From positions 186,001-250,000 of the forward strand of contig JBCBNV010000002.1 of NCBI GenBank assembly GCA_039821605.1: 64,000 bases of DNA, written 5' to 3'. The stretch comes from CALBPI01 sp039821605. GTDB taxonomy: Bacteria > Pseudomonadota > Gammaproteobacteria > Steroidobacterales > Woeseiaceae. The translations under genes and the position numbers were made by a program. Below the pieces are notes generated by a model. That model made no database searches. It was given only the letters and a program-made list of their open reading frames with translations, and was not told the DNA's origin. Below are positions 1-7,671 of the stretch, piece after piece; position 1 is the stretch's first letter, and each line of letters opens with the position of its first letter.

Positions 1-709
1 TGAGCGGCTGCGCGAGGATGTTGGCCACCACGACGTCGAACTGACCGGGCTCGGCTGCCATGGGTGCAATCACCGTTTCGATCTCGCCTGCCACGCCGTT
101 GGCCCGGGCGTTCTCGCGCGTGGCCGTCAGCGCCTGCGGGTCGATATCGGTGGCCAGCACGGAGGCCGCGCCCAGCTTGAGCGCGGCGATGGCGAGGATC
201 CCAGAGCCGCAGCCGAAGTCGAGCACGCGCGCGCCCTGGGGGGCGCGGGTCGCGAGCGCTGTGAGGCACAAGGCGGTTGTTGCGTGCGTGCCCGTTCCAA
301 ACGCGAGGCCCGGGTCGAGTCGCAGCACCACATCGTCGCCCGTGTCGACGTCCGCGCCGTGCGGCAACACCCAGAGCCGATCCGCGAACCGCATGGGCTG
401 GTAGTCGCGCAGCCATTCCCGTTCCCATTCGCGGTCGGGCAGCAGGCTCACGTTCAGAGCGGGCAGGTCGTGGCCATCGAGCTGTGCGGCCAGCGTCAGC
501 CCGATACGCTCGATGCTCGCGTCCTCGGCGAACAGCGCCGTGAGCCTGGCCTCACGCCAGAGCGGCGCCTCACCCGGCGCGGGTTCGAGAATGGGTTGGT
601 CCGCCGCGTCCGTGTAGGTGACTGCGACAGCGCCTGCCGCGAGCAGTGCGGACTCGACGGTATCGGCGTCGAGCTCGGCCAACGCCAGCGTTACCTGCTG
701 CCAGGCCAT
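1..709 (-). CDS. prmA: Ribosomal protein L11 methyltransferase PrmA (3' part outside window)
   Basis: S-adenosylmethionine-dependent methyltransferase that trimethylates ribosomal protein L11. The protein starts MAWQQVTLAL at an ATG at 709 and shows the PrmA-specific N-terminal domain (WxxxW-type stretch EWEREWLRDYQP), the substrate-loop region GLAFGTGTHATT and the SAM motif I DFGCGSGILA, followed by VVANILA (the NPP-like N-I-L catalytic-loop motif). About 236 residues of the usual ~295 are present; the C-terminus runs off the window edge. It begins 9 bases after accC ends and is the last visible gene of the aroQ-accB-accC-prmA run, an order common in gammaproteobacteria. Identification is secure; only the truncation by the window limits it. 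Confidence 0.93.
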   Translation of the reverse strand, partial: MAWQQVTLALAELDADTVESALLAAGAVAVTYTDAADQPILEPAPGEAPLWREARLTALFAEDASIERIGLTLAAQLDGHDLPALNVSLLPDREWEREWLRDYQPMRFADRLWVLPHGADVDTGDDVVLRLDPGLAFGTGTHATTALCLTALATRAPQGARVLDFGCGSGILAIAALKLGAASVLATDIDPQALTATRENARANGVAGEIETVIAPMAAEPGQFDVVVANILAQPL

Positions 710-718
710 AGTCGCGCG

Positions 719-2059
719 TCAGAGACCGAGTCGTTTCTCGAGATAGTGAATATCCGTGCCGCCGGCCAGTACCGCGCCGTGTTGCAGGATCTCGAGGTGC
801 AGGTCGATGTTGGTCTTGATGCCCTCGATCACCATCTCGCTCAATGCGCCCCGCATACGCGCGATCGCCACGTCGCGCGTGTCGCCGTGCGTCAGCAGCT
901 TGCCGATCATCGAGTCGTAGTAGGGTGGTACGCGGTAGCCGTTGTAGATGTGGCTCTCGACACGCACGCCGGGTCCACCCGGGGCGTGCCAGAGGTCGAC
1001 GGTACCGGGCGACGGCATGAACGTCTTCGGGTCTTCGGCGTTGATGCGGCATTCGATGGCGTGGCCGCGCATGACCACCTCGTCCTGCGTGAACGACAGC
1101 GGCTCGCCGGACGCAATCGACAGCTGCTCGCGAACGATGTCGATTCCCGTGACGAGTTCCGTGACGGGGTGCTCCACCTGCAGGCGTGTATTCATCTCGA
1201 TGAAGTAGAACTCGTTGTCCTGGAACAGGAACTCGAAGGTGCCCGCATTGGAGTAGCCAATCTCGAGGCAGGCCCGCGCGCAGCGCTCGCCCATCTTGTC
1301 GCGCAGTGCCTGCGGCAGTCCCGGCGCGGGCGCTTCCTCGATGACCTTCTGGTGGCGGCGCTGCATGGAGCAGTCACGCTCGCCCAGGTGCACCGCATTG
1401 CCATGCTTGTCGGCCAGCACCTGGAATTCGATGTGGCGGGGTCGCTCGAGGAATTTCTCCATGTACACGACGGGGTTGCCAAAGGCAGCGTCGGCCTCGG
1501 CGCGCGTCAGGTTGATGGCGTTCACGAGTGACGGCTCGCTGTGCACGACGCGCATACCCCGGCCACCGCCGCCGCCTGCGGCCTTGATGATCACGGGGTA
1601 GCCGATATCGCGCGCGATGCGGAGGTTCTCATCGGGGTCGTCGCCCAGCGGGCCGTCCGAGCCGGGTACCGTGGGCACGCCGGCTTCTTTCATGGCCTTG
1701 ATGGCCTCGACCTTGTCGCCCATGAGCTTGATGCACTTGGCGTTGGGCCCGATAAACGTAAAGCCCGATTTCTCGACGCTGTCGGCGAAGTCGGCGTTCT
1801 CGGACAGGAATCCGTAACCCGGATGGATCGCGACGGAGTCCGTGACCTCGGCCGCCGAAATAATCGCCGCCTTGTTCAGGTAGCTGTCGGTCGAGCTCGG
1901 CGGTCCGATGCAGACACTCTCATCGGCCAGCAGCACGTGTTTCAAGTTCTTGTCGGCCGTCGAGTAGACGGCGACGGTTTTGATGCCGAGCTCGCGGCAC
2001 GCGCGCAGGATGCGCAACGCGATTTCGCCGCGGTTGGCGATGACTATTTTTTCTAGCAT
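719..2059 (-). CDS. accC: Biotin carboxylase subunit of acetyl-CoA carboxylase
   Basis: Carboxylates biotin on BCCP using ATP and bicarbonate, the first half-reaction of acetyl-CoA carboxylase (malonyl-CoA synthesis). The 446-residue length is typical of AccC. Seen: N-terminal MLEKIVIANRGEIALRI, HPGYGFLSEN near residue 80, the glycine-rich ATP-grasp loop AAGGGGGRGM near 160-170, the HLGERDCSMQRRHQK segment, and FIEMNTRLQVEHPVTE near 290 with the metal-binding Glu and Asn. The start is the ATG at 2059, 16 bases after the accB stop. It is cotranscribed with accB (upstream) and prmA (downstream). No missing catalytic residue was noticed. Confidence 0.97.
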   Translation of the reverse strand: MLEKIVIANRGEIALRILRACRELGIKTVAVYSTADKNLKHVLLADESVCIGPPSSTDSYLNKAAIISAAEVTDSVAIHPGYGFLSENADFADSVEKSGFTFIGPNAKCIKLMGDKVEAIKAMKEAGVPTVPGSDGPLGDDPDENLRIARDIGYPVIIKAAGGGGGRGMRVVHSEPSLVNAINLTRAEADAAFGNPVVYMEKFLERPRHIEFQVLADKHGNAVHLGERDCSMQRRHQKVIEEAPAPGLPQALRDKMGERCARACLEIGYSNAGTFEFLFQDNEFYFIEMNTRLQVEHPVTELVTGIDIVREQLSIASGEPLSFTQDEVVMRGHAIECRINAEDPKTFMPSPGTVDLWHAPGGPGVRVESHIYNGYRVPPYYDSMIGKLLTHGDTRDVAIARMRGALSEMVIEGIKTNIDLHLEILQHGAVLAGGTDIHYLEKRLGL

Positions 2060-2075
2060 GAGCCGGCCCCGGCGA

Positions 2076-2549
2076 TCAGGCGCGCGTGTCGAGCGTGACG
2101 AGGGCCTGGCCGTACTCGACGGGCTCGCCGTTCTGCACGCGGATCGATTTCACAACGCCGTCGGCGTCGGACTCGATCTGGTTCATCATCTTCATGGCTT
2201 CCACGATGCAGATCGTATCGCCGGCTTTGACGCGGTCTCCGATCTGAACGAAAGGCGAGGCGCCTGGTGCGGGTGACGCGTAGTAAGTGCCGACCATGGG
2301 GGCCTCGATCACGTGGCCTTCGTCCTCGACCGCGGGTGCGGCATCTTCGGCTGGCGCGGCGGCTGGCGCCGCAGCTGCAGGCGCAGGGGCCGCCGGTGCG
2401 GGTGCAGCGGCCAGGGCAACCGGCGCGGCGGCCGGTGCGTTCGCGTAGCGACTGATGCGAACGGCGTCATCGCCTTCGGTGATCTCGATTTCGGCGATCC
2501 CCGATTCTTCGAGCAGCTCAATGAGTTTTTTGACTTTTCTGATGTCCAT
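2076..2549 (-). CDS. accB: Biotin carboxyl carrier protein of acetyl-CoA carboxylase
   Basis: Carries the biotin that shuttles carboxyl groups from AccC to the carboxyltransferase. The 157-residue protein has the usual three parts: an N-terminal helical region (MDIRKVKKLIELLEESGIAE), a flexible Ala/Pro-rich linker at about residues 38-75, and a C-terminal biotinyl domain with the biotin-acceptor motif EAMKMMN near residue 122 (Lys is the target). The PSPG-like start of the domain reads YYASPAPGASPF, with the protruding thumb seen in AccB. It sits between aroQ and accC. Its likely modifying enzyme, a biotin ligase, is encoded at 25581-26390 in the same window. Confidence 0.97.
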   Translation of the reverse strand: MDIRKVKKLIELLEESGIAEIEITEGDDAVRISRYANAPAAAPVALAAAPAPAAPAPAAAAPAAAPAEDAAPAVEDEGHVIEAPMVGTYYASPAPGASPFVQIGDRVKAGDTICIVEAMKMMNQIESDADGVVKSIRVQNGEPVEYGQALVTLDTRA

Positions 2550-2567
2550 GCTGTGGTCCCCCGGCGA

Positions 2568-3032
2568 TCAGGCCCCGGCTTCTTGTAGCAGGTGGTTCGC
2601 GATCGCACGCAATGCAAGCGTGTATCCCATGGCTCCGAGCCCGACAATCGAGCCCAGCGCCACGTCGCTGAAATAGCTGTGCCGGCGAAACGGCTCGCGG
2701 GCGTGAATGTTCGACAGGTGCACTTCGATAAACGGCAGGTTGATGCCCGTCAGGGCGTCGCGGAGCGCGACGCTGGTGTGCGTGAAGGCGCCGGGATTGA
2801 TCAGTACGGCTGCCGTCCCGTCGTCGGCGGCTGCGTGAACGCGGTCGACGAGTTCGTGCTCGGCATTGCTCTGGAAGGCCGTCAGCCCAATGCCCAGCGC
2901 CGCAGCTTCCTTGCGCAGGCCCGTGGCGATGTCCTCGAGCGTGCGCGATCCGTAAATGCCCGGCTCCCGACGCCCCAGAAGATTGAGGTTCGGTCCGTTG
3001 AGTAACAGCACATCGTGCGCGTGGCCGACCAT
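2568..3032 (-). CDS. aroQ: Type II 3-dehydroquinate dehydratase
   Basis: Shikimate-pathway enzyme that dehydrates 3-dehydroquinate to 3-dehydroshikimate; the type II family forms dodecamers. At 154 residues it has family length. Motifs seen: LLLNGPNLNLLGRREPGIYG near the N-terminus (flexible lid with catalytic Arg and Tyr), FQSNAEHELVD, LINPGAFTHTSVALRDAL (His and Asn/Ser region) and FIEVHLSNIHAREPFRRHSY with the catalytic His. The ATG at 3032 is used. It is the first gene of the aroQ-accB-accC-prmA run, and a promoter-like pair lies upstream at 3067-3096. Confidence 0.96.
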   Translation of the reverse strand: MVGHAHDVLLLNGPNLNLLGRREPGIYGSRTLEDIATGLRKEAAALGIGLTAFQSNAEHELVDRVHAAADDGTAAVLINPGAFTHTSVALRDALTGINLPFIEVHLSNIHAREPFRRHSYFSDVALGSIVGLGAMGYTLALRAIANHLLQEAGA

Positions 3033-3066
3033 GCCCTATCTGCCCGGTTCGACGAAATTGGCCGCA

Positions 3067-3096
3067 ATACTAACCAAGTTCGCGACCGTTTGACAG
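3067..3096 (-). promoter_or_regulatory. Candidate sigma-70 promoter for aroQ-accBC-prmA
   Basis: On the minus strand a CTGTCA hexamer (3091-3096) is separated by 18 bases from TAGTAT (3067-3072), each matching the consensus at four of six positions. It lies 35 bases before the aroQ start, in the only non-coding gap upstream of the operon. The match is modest; this is a prediction from spacing and location. Confidence 0.35.
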
Positions 3097-3110
3097 TAAT
3101 CCGGGCTCGC

Positions 3111-4091
3111 TCAGCTCTTGTCGTCAGGGTGTACGGGGGTCTCGTGGGCCTCGAGCGCGATTTCGATGCGCCGGACGCGCTCGAGGGTCATCTCGCTGAG
3201 CTGGCGGTTGAAGCTGATGAGGTCGGCGAGCATGCCGAAGAGGATGGCCAGGCCGCCCAGGATCAGCAGTACCGTACCGACGATCAGGGACTGAATCTTG
3301 CCGCTGCCGTCGCCGAGCAGGTAGTAGATGATGAAGCGCACGACCGGGACGGCGCCGAGCAACATGAGCACGGTGCCGATGTAGGCGTAGAGTCGCAGCG
3401 GCTTGTACATGGCGTACATGCGGAACATCGTCGAGCCCGAGCGCGCCAGGAACTGGTGGATTGAGCGGAAGAGCCGCGATGGACGTGTGACCTCGTTGAC
3501 CTCGATCGGTACGGAGGTCACGGCATATTGCTTGCGACCCGCCTGGATCAGGCTTTCGATGGTGTAACTGAACGACGACACGATGTTGAGATCGAAGGCG
3601 GCGTCGCGACTGAACGCGCGGAACCCGCTCACGGCATCGGGGACGTCGAGATCCGACAGCCGCGCCACGAGCGCGCTGCCGTAGCGCTGCAGCAGTTTCT
3701 TGAGCGGCGAGAACTGCGCCACCTTGTGCGTCTGCCGGTCGCCGATCGTGATATCGGCCTCATGTTTGACGATCGGTTCGATGAGCGCGGGAATGAAACG
3801 CCCCGGGTACTGCCCGTCGCCGTCCGTGTTCACGATGATGTCGGCACCTTCGCGCAGCGCGCGGTCGATGCCGGCACGAAAGGTCCGGGCCAGGCCCAGG
3901 TTGCGGCGGTTGCGATGAATGATGTCGGCGCCCGCGTCGCGGGCGACACTGACCGTGTCGTCCGTCGAGCCGTCATCGATGATCATCACGGCCACCTCAT
4001 CAACGCCCGCGATGTCGCGCGGGATTGCGGCGATCACGTCTGCGATGTTCTCGGCTTCGTTGTAGCAGGGAATCTGGACGATGAGCTTCAT
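3111..4091 (-). CDS. Family 2 glycosyltransferase with C-terminal membrane helices
   Basis: Probably transfers a sugar from a nucleotide-sugar to a lipid carrier (dolichol-phosphate-mannose-synthase or GtrB-like). From MKLIVQIPCYNEAENIADV the protein has a GT-A fold: nucleotide-binding IIDDGSTDDT near residue 40 and DGDGQYPG near 95 (DxD-like metal site). After the catalytic domain come two hydrophobic segments (about residues 235-255 and 270-290) that would anchor it in the inner membrane, and a charged tail. The ATG at 4091 overlaps the stop of the upstream flippase-like gene (ATGA), which decides the start. The sugar and acceptor cannot be read from sequence. Confidence 0.87.
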   Translation of the reverse strand: MKLIVQIPCYNEAENIADVIAAIPRDIAGVDEVAVMIIDDGSTDDTVSVARDAGADIIHRNRRNLGLARTFRAGIDRALREGADIIVNTDGDGQYPGRFIPALIEPIVKHEADITIGDRQTHKVAQFSPLKKLLQRYGSALVARLSDLDVPDAVSGFRAFSRDAAFDLNIVSSFSYTIESLIQAGRKQYAVTSVPIEVNEVTRPSRLFRSIHQFLARSGSTMFRMYAMYKPLRLYAYIGTVLMLLGAVPVVRFIIYYLLGDGSGKIQSLIVGTVLLILGGLAILFGMLADLISFNRQLSEMTLERVRRIEIALEAHETPVHPDDKS

Positions 4092-4933
4092 GACAAGTCC
4101 GTGGTCGTGATGGCGCCGGCGCTTCCGCCAACGAAGAAAAACAGGACGTCGCCTGCGAGAGTGACCAGACGCATGGCGACGACCAGTGTCAGCGCAACGG
4201 CTGCGTCGGTCAGGGCGAAGCTGTCCGCCAGTGAGACAAATGCGGCCTCGCGCACACCGAGTCCGCCCGGGGCGCCGGGCAGCACATTGCCCGCGGCCCA
4301 CGCGAAAAGATAGGCAGCCAGGATAGGAAGCATCAATTCAATGCGGACATTTAGCAGGTGTGCCATCGCAGCAACGATCGCAACGCTGACAAGGAAGAAG
4401 GCGAGCGCAAGTCCCAGCATGGTCGTCACCGGACGGCGGTGGCCGACCGCTATTGCGACGGCGAGCCCCGCGAGTAGAGTGGGCCCGAGCAAGGGGTGCC
4501 GAGCCGCCACAATCGCGATGGCGGCGAGTGCGAGCGCCGCAAGCAGTGTGGCGACGGACTCCGCCAGGGTCGCCGCAGCCAGACGCCGCTGCGAGACGCC
4601 GAGCTTGCTGGCGAGCAGCTGGCGGCCCGCGAAATGAAACACGTTGCCGGGCAGATATTTGGCAATCGATGCGGCGGCAAAGATGTGCACGAGATCGCGG
4701 CGCGGGGGGCGCGCATCGCCGGCGCGCGCCAGTCCGGCCCAGCCAAGTGCCAGCAGGCCCAGCGCAGCCGCGTAGGCGATTGCGCCGAGCACGACGGCAA
4801 CCAGCAAGCCACGGTCTGCCGCCATTGCGCCGATGTCGCCCCGAAGCCCCCAGCCGGCGCGCAGCACAAACGCGACGCCCGCGATCGCGAGCGCCGCACC
4901 GAGCCATCGCAATGCGCCGCGCCGGGTCGTCAT
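4088..4933 (-). CDS. Flippase-like/lysylphosphatidylglycerol-synthase-type membrane protein
   Basis: Multi-spanning inner membrane protein of about 281 residues with roughly eight hydrophobic segments, resembling the membrane domain of lysylphosphatidylglycerol synthases (UPF0104 / AglD-like 'flippase-like' family). Family features visible are IAKYLPGNVFHFAGRQLLASKLG near residues 85-105 and NVLPGAPGGLGVREAAFVSL near 225-245, the two loops conserved in this group. The ATG at 4933 overlaps the stop of the methyltransferase (ATGA) and the gene's own stop overlaps the glycosyltransferase start in the same way. Position between a lipid-linked glycosyltransferase and a methyltransferase suggests a role in moving or holding a lipid-linked sugar; that role is inferred. 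Confidence 0.8.
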   Translation of the reverse strand: MTTRRGALRWLGAALAIAGVAFVLRAGWGLRGDIGAMAADRGLLVAVVLGAIAYAAALGLLALGWAGLARAGDARPPRRDLVHIFAAASIAKYLPGNVFHFAGRQLLASKLGVSQRRLAAATLAESVATLLAALALAAIAIVAARHPLLGPTLLAGLAVAIAVGHRRPVTTMLGLALAFFLVSVAIVAAMAHLLNVRIELMLPILAAYLFAWAAGNVLPGAPGGLGVREAAFVSLADSFALTDAAVALTLVVAMRLVTLAGDVLFFFVGGSAGAITTTDLS

Positions 4934-5559
4934 TGGCGGTCGCGCACCCGGGCCAGAACCATTGTCCAGGGCAATGGTTTTCGTACGGCCACGATGTCGA
5001 AGGCGCTGCCAATGAACGCGACGAAGCGCCGCGACGACCAGTGCTGCAAGTGGCCGGGCGTGTTGCCGAGTGCGCCCCAGTATTTGCCGCGAGCCATGTT
5101 GAGTGCGCGCCACAACGGCTCACGGGGAACGCTGAACACAACATGACGACGCGCGATGCGGCTCAGGATTTCGAGTGCCGCCTCGGGGCGCTCGAGGTGC
5201 TCCAGCACTTCACAGCAGATCATGAGCTCGGCGCCGTCTTTTTCCTGCAGTTCGTAGATGTCTCGCTGCAAGAATTCGATATCGAGATCCGTGCAGTTGT
5301 CGCGCGCCGTCGCCACGATGTCACCTGAAAAGTCCGAGGCGCGAAACCGCTCCGGTGCCGTGGACGCAATCATGCGCGCCAAATGGCCTTCCCCGCAGCC
5401 GACTTCATGGATATCGCGCGCTCCCGTCTGGCGCACGAGTTCGAGCACCTGTTCTTCGAAGCCGCGCATGAGCGCGCGCGCGATCGGATTGCCGCTCGCA
5501 TATTTGTCGTAGTGATTGCCAATCGGCACACCGTCTTCGGTACGAATGTCGTCGGCCAT
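4930..5559 (-). CDS. Class I SAM-dependent methyltransferase
   Basis: A 209-residue methyltransferase of the type found in glycan and lipid clusters. Motif I is IHEVGCGEGHLARMI near residues 45-60, motif II-like FRASDFSGDIVATA follows, and ELMICCEVLEHLERPEAALE near 115-135 is the UbiE/Methyltransf_11 motif. The C-terminus ends with LPWTMVLARVRD, common in sugar-lipid methyltransferases. The chosen ATG at 5559 overlaps the stop codon of the upstream large membrane protein by one base (TGATG); a TTG one codon earlier is also possible. An 8-bp inverted repeat lies within its last codons. Substrate unknown; membership of the four-gene glycan operon is clear. Confidence 0.83.
   Translation of the reverse strand: MADDIRTEDGVPIGNHYDKYASGNPIARALMRGFEEQVLELVRQTGARDIHEVGCGEGHLARMIASTAPERFRASDFSGDIVATARDNCTDLDIEFLQRDIYELQEKDGAELMICCEVLEHLERPEAALEILSRIARRHVVFSVPREPLWRALNMARGKYWGALGNTPGHLQHWSSRRFVAFIGSAFDIVAVRKPLPWTMVLARVRDRQ
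4957..4979 (-). repeat. 8-bp inverted repeat inside methyltransferase 3' end
   Basis: AACCATTG (4957-4964) and its exact complement CAATGGTT (4972-4979) flank a 7-base spacer, about 25 bases before the flippase-like gene start. In mRNA it would form a stable hairpin just upstream of the next start codon. It lies in coding sequence (KPLPWTMVLA), so it may be chance. Confidence 0.4.
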
Positions 5560-7487
5560 CAATCGTCTCCCTGGTTGGCTGCGACAGGCGCTGAGCTGCC
5601 GATGGCAAAGAGTTCGAATCGGACGTCGTCGTCGGCGTTTGCAATCGGCGCAACGAAACGACCCGTGAGCTCGACTCCCAGTGCGCGGTACACCTTGGCG
5701 TCGGTCGTGGCGTCACGGATCGGGAACCAGAGCACGTCGTAGCCCGCCAGTGCCTGGGCAATGGTGGCGTCGGGCTGGGCCAGAAAGGCTGCCGAGCGCT
5801 CTACGGTTGTGGGAGTCGGGGCAAGCTGGAATTGGATGAGATGGCCCAGGAAGCCATTCGGTCGGTCGACGGGGAAGTAGACCCAGAGCCGACGCTCGCC
5901 CAGCGAGGCCCGAATATCCTGCATGAGCGGCGCAGCCGCAACCCGGGGTTCGAGGCGCGGATTCTGCTCTGTGAAATTGCGCAGGTACGGCGTCTCGAGC
6001 GCGACCAGCCAGGCGAGCAGCAGTGCCATGACGCCACCTGCCGCAGGTACCGCGATCCGGCCGATTCTGCGCGTGCCACCGATGAGTCCGTGCGCCGGCG
6101 ACAGTGCCGCCACGACGATCATGAATAGCGCGAGCGCCGCTGAATGTGTGTACCGAATGTAGGAGGACAGGATCAGACCGCGCTCGCCGAATGCGAACAG
6201 ATAGCTCAGGTACAACACCGCCGAGTAGGCGAGTGCTGTGCCCAGCGCGCCCGCGGCCAGCAGTGACCAGCGTCCCGTCTGCTGTGCAGGGCGTCCAACG
6301 CCAAGAAGGACCAGAAAGAACAGCGCGAAAAGCGCGTAGAAGGTGGCGGTCGAGACACGAAAGCGATCTTCGAACAACGACATCATTGGCACGCTGAACG
6401 CGTTGAACTGGGCCGAAACGGCGTCCTTGGCGAGCTGCTGGTGGAGAAACACGGTGCGGTAGCGTTCGCTGATGAGGCTCGTGGCGTCCTCGTCGAGTGC
6501 ACGCTCACCGCCCAGCACGCCGCGTACGACGCCCCCGAAAGACTGGGTTTCCCGCGCCACGCCAGCGGCGTCGCGATTGGCTGACCACGTTCCGAGCGCC
6601 AGCAACGACGGTGCGGCCAGCAACACACCGCAGAGCGCCGCCGTGGCGAACGCGCGCGGCGCGCCGTCCCCCCGCCAGCGGTCGACGAAAAACACGGTGG
6701 CGATGATGCCGGTAGCGGCCAATGCAAAGGCGACGCCGGCGTCTTTGAGCAGGCTCAGCACGACGAGCGGCAAGGCGAGTGCGGCGATCCGGGCAAGACC
6801 CGGCTTTCGCTGCAGCATGAAGACGATCAGCAGGCCCGCAAACCACGTGCTCACAAGGTGGTCGACGTACAGGCTCGCGACACCGTGGCCGAGATTGGCA
6901 AGGCCCGCCACAAGTGCGACCGTGATGGCCACGAGCCAGCCGGGGCGTTTCCATCCGATGCCCTCGTACAGCACCATCGCGGGCGCCATGAGCAACACGA
7001 ACTGGGCGAAGTAGGCACTGGCATCGACGCGCGGCGAAACAATGGTGAACGCGTACTGCCAGAGCGGTGCGCCCGGCGGATAGCGACGGTGCAGAGCGTT
7101 GCTGTCAGCCTGCCAGTAGCTATCGAGCGCCCACATGTCCCGAAGATAAATGCCCCAGTGCCCGTACTCGTCGAAATAGAAGTACTGGCTGTCGTGGTGC
7201 ACGAACCAGAACGCAAGCGAGAACACCACGAGCAGGGTGTACACCACGTTGGGCCCGTCGCGCCTCAGCGCACGAATCCACCAGGGCAGCTGCACGACTA
7301 GCAGCAGGACGCCCAGCCCCCAGACGCCCACGGCTGTCGGTCGAAGCAAGTTCACCAGTCCGCCGACGAACACCAGGGCCATCCACCCGGCGACCGCCAG
7401 CATGAGCGCCAGCCCCGCCCGCAGGCCGAAACGGCGCTGGAGCAGGAGGCTGATGCCGAACAGGGGCAGCAGTGAAATCAGAGGCAT
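5559..7487 (-). CDS. Large polytopic membrane protein of the glycan operon (GT39/ArnT-like layout)
   Basis: A 642-residue inner membrane protein with a dozen or more hydrophobic segments over its first ~480 residues and a soluble C-terminal domain of ~140 residues. The first large periplasmic loop (residues ~110-145) holds HHDSQYFYFDEYGHWG, an acidic pattern that recalls the Asp/Glu loop of lipid-dependent glycosyltransferases (GT-C fold), so it may transfer a sugar from a polyprenyl-phosphate donor. I do not recognise a named family. A GGAG ribosome site precedes the ATG at 7487. It is the first gene of the overlapping four-gene operon and is divergent from bchH. Confidence 0.72.
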   Translation of the reverse strand: MPLISLLPLFGISLLLQRRFGLRAGLALMLAVAGWMALVFVGGLVNLLRPTAVGVWGLGVLLLVVQLPWWIRALRRDGPNVVYTLLVVFSLAFWFVHHDSQYFYFDEYGHWGIYLRDMWALDSYWQADSNALHRRYPPGAPLWQYAFTIVSPRVDASAYFAQFVLLMAPAMVLYEGIGWKRPGWLVAITVALVAGLANLGHGVASLYVDHLVSTWFAGLLIVFMLQRKPGLARIAALALPLVVLSLLKDAGVAFALAATGIIATVFFVDRWRGDGAPRAFATAALCGVLLAAPSLLALGTWSANRDAAGVARETQSFGGVVRGVLGGERALDEDATSLISERYRTVFLHQQLAKDAVSAQFNAFSVPMMSLFEDRFRVSTATFYALFALFFLVLLGVGRPAQQTGRWSLLAAGALGTALAYSAVLYLSYLFAFGERGLILSSYIRYTHSAALALFMIVVAALSPAHGLIGGTRRIGRIAVPAAGGVMALLLAWLVALETPYLRNFTEQNPRLEPRVAAAPLMQDIRASLGERRLWVYFPVDRPNGFLGHLIQFQLAPTPTTVERSAAFLAQPDATIAQALAGYDVLWFPIRDATTDAKVYRALGVELTGRFVAPIANADDDVRFELFAIGSSAPVAANQGDD

Positions 7488-7586
7488 GGAGGCTCCCGGA
7501 AAGCGGGCGGATTATGACATAAGGGCCCAAAACTGCTGTGACGCAGTACCGGTAAATGACTGATTTCCCTGTTGTCCTTAAAAATA

Positions 7587-7601
7587 GACACTCCAAGTGT
7601 C
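7587..7601. promoter_or_regulatory. Perfect 6-bp inverted repeat upstream of bchH
   Basis: GACACT (7587-7592), three bases, then AGTGTC (7596-7601). It abuts and partly overlaps the PpsR-like site, in the divergent gap between the glycan operon and bchH. It could be a second half of a composite operator; no regulator is identified. Confidence 0.45.
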
Positions 7602-7615
7602 AATCTTTGTTGACG
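7598..7615 (+). promoter_or_regulatory. PpsR/CrtJ-like operator overlapping the bchH -35 box
   Basis: The 18-base element TGTCAATCTTTGTTGACG has the form TGT-N12-ACG with inverted arms TGTCAA and TTGACG. The known PpsR/CrtJ operator is TGT-N12-ACA, so only the final base differs. It overlaps the putative -35 hexamer at 7610-7615, the arrangement by which PpsR represses bacteriochlorophyll genes under oxygen. The regulator gene itself is not in this window. Confidence 0.6.
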
Positions 7616-7638
7616 ACCGCGCCGCCGCCGCCTACATT
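7610..7638 (+). promoter_or_regulatory. Candidate sigma-70 promoter of bchH
   Basis: TTGACG (7610-7615), a 17-base spacer, and TACATT (7633-7638). The -35 matches the consensus at five of six positions, the -10 at four. Predicted transcription start is near 7645, leaving a leader of about 27 bases to the ATG at 7672. The -35 box is shared with the PpsR-like operator. Confidence 0.6.
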
Positions 7639-7671
7639 GGACTCACAGCAATTCGCTTGGCGGGGCGAAGA

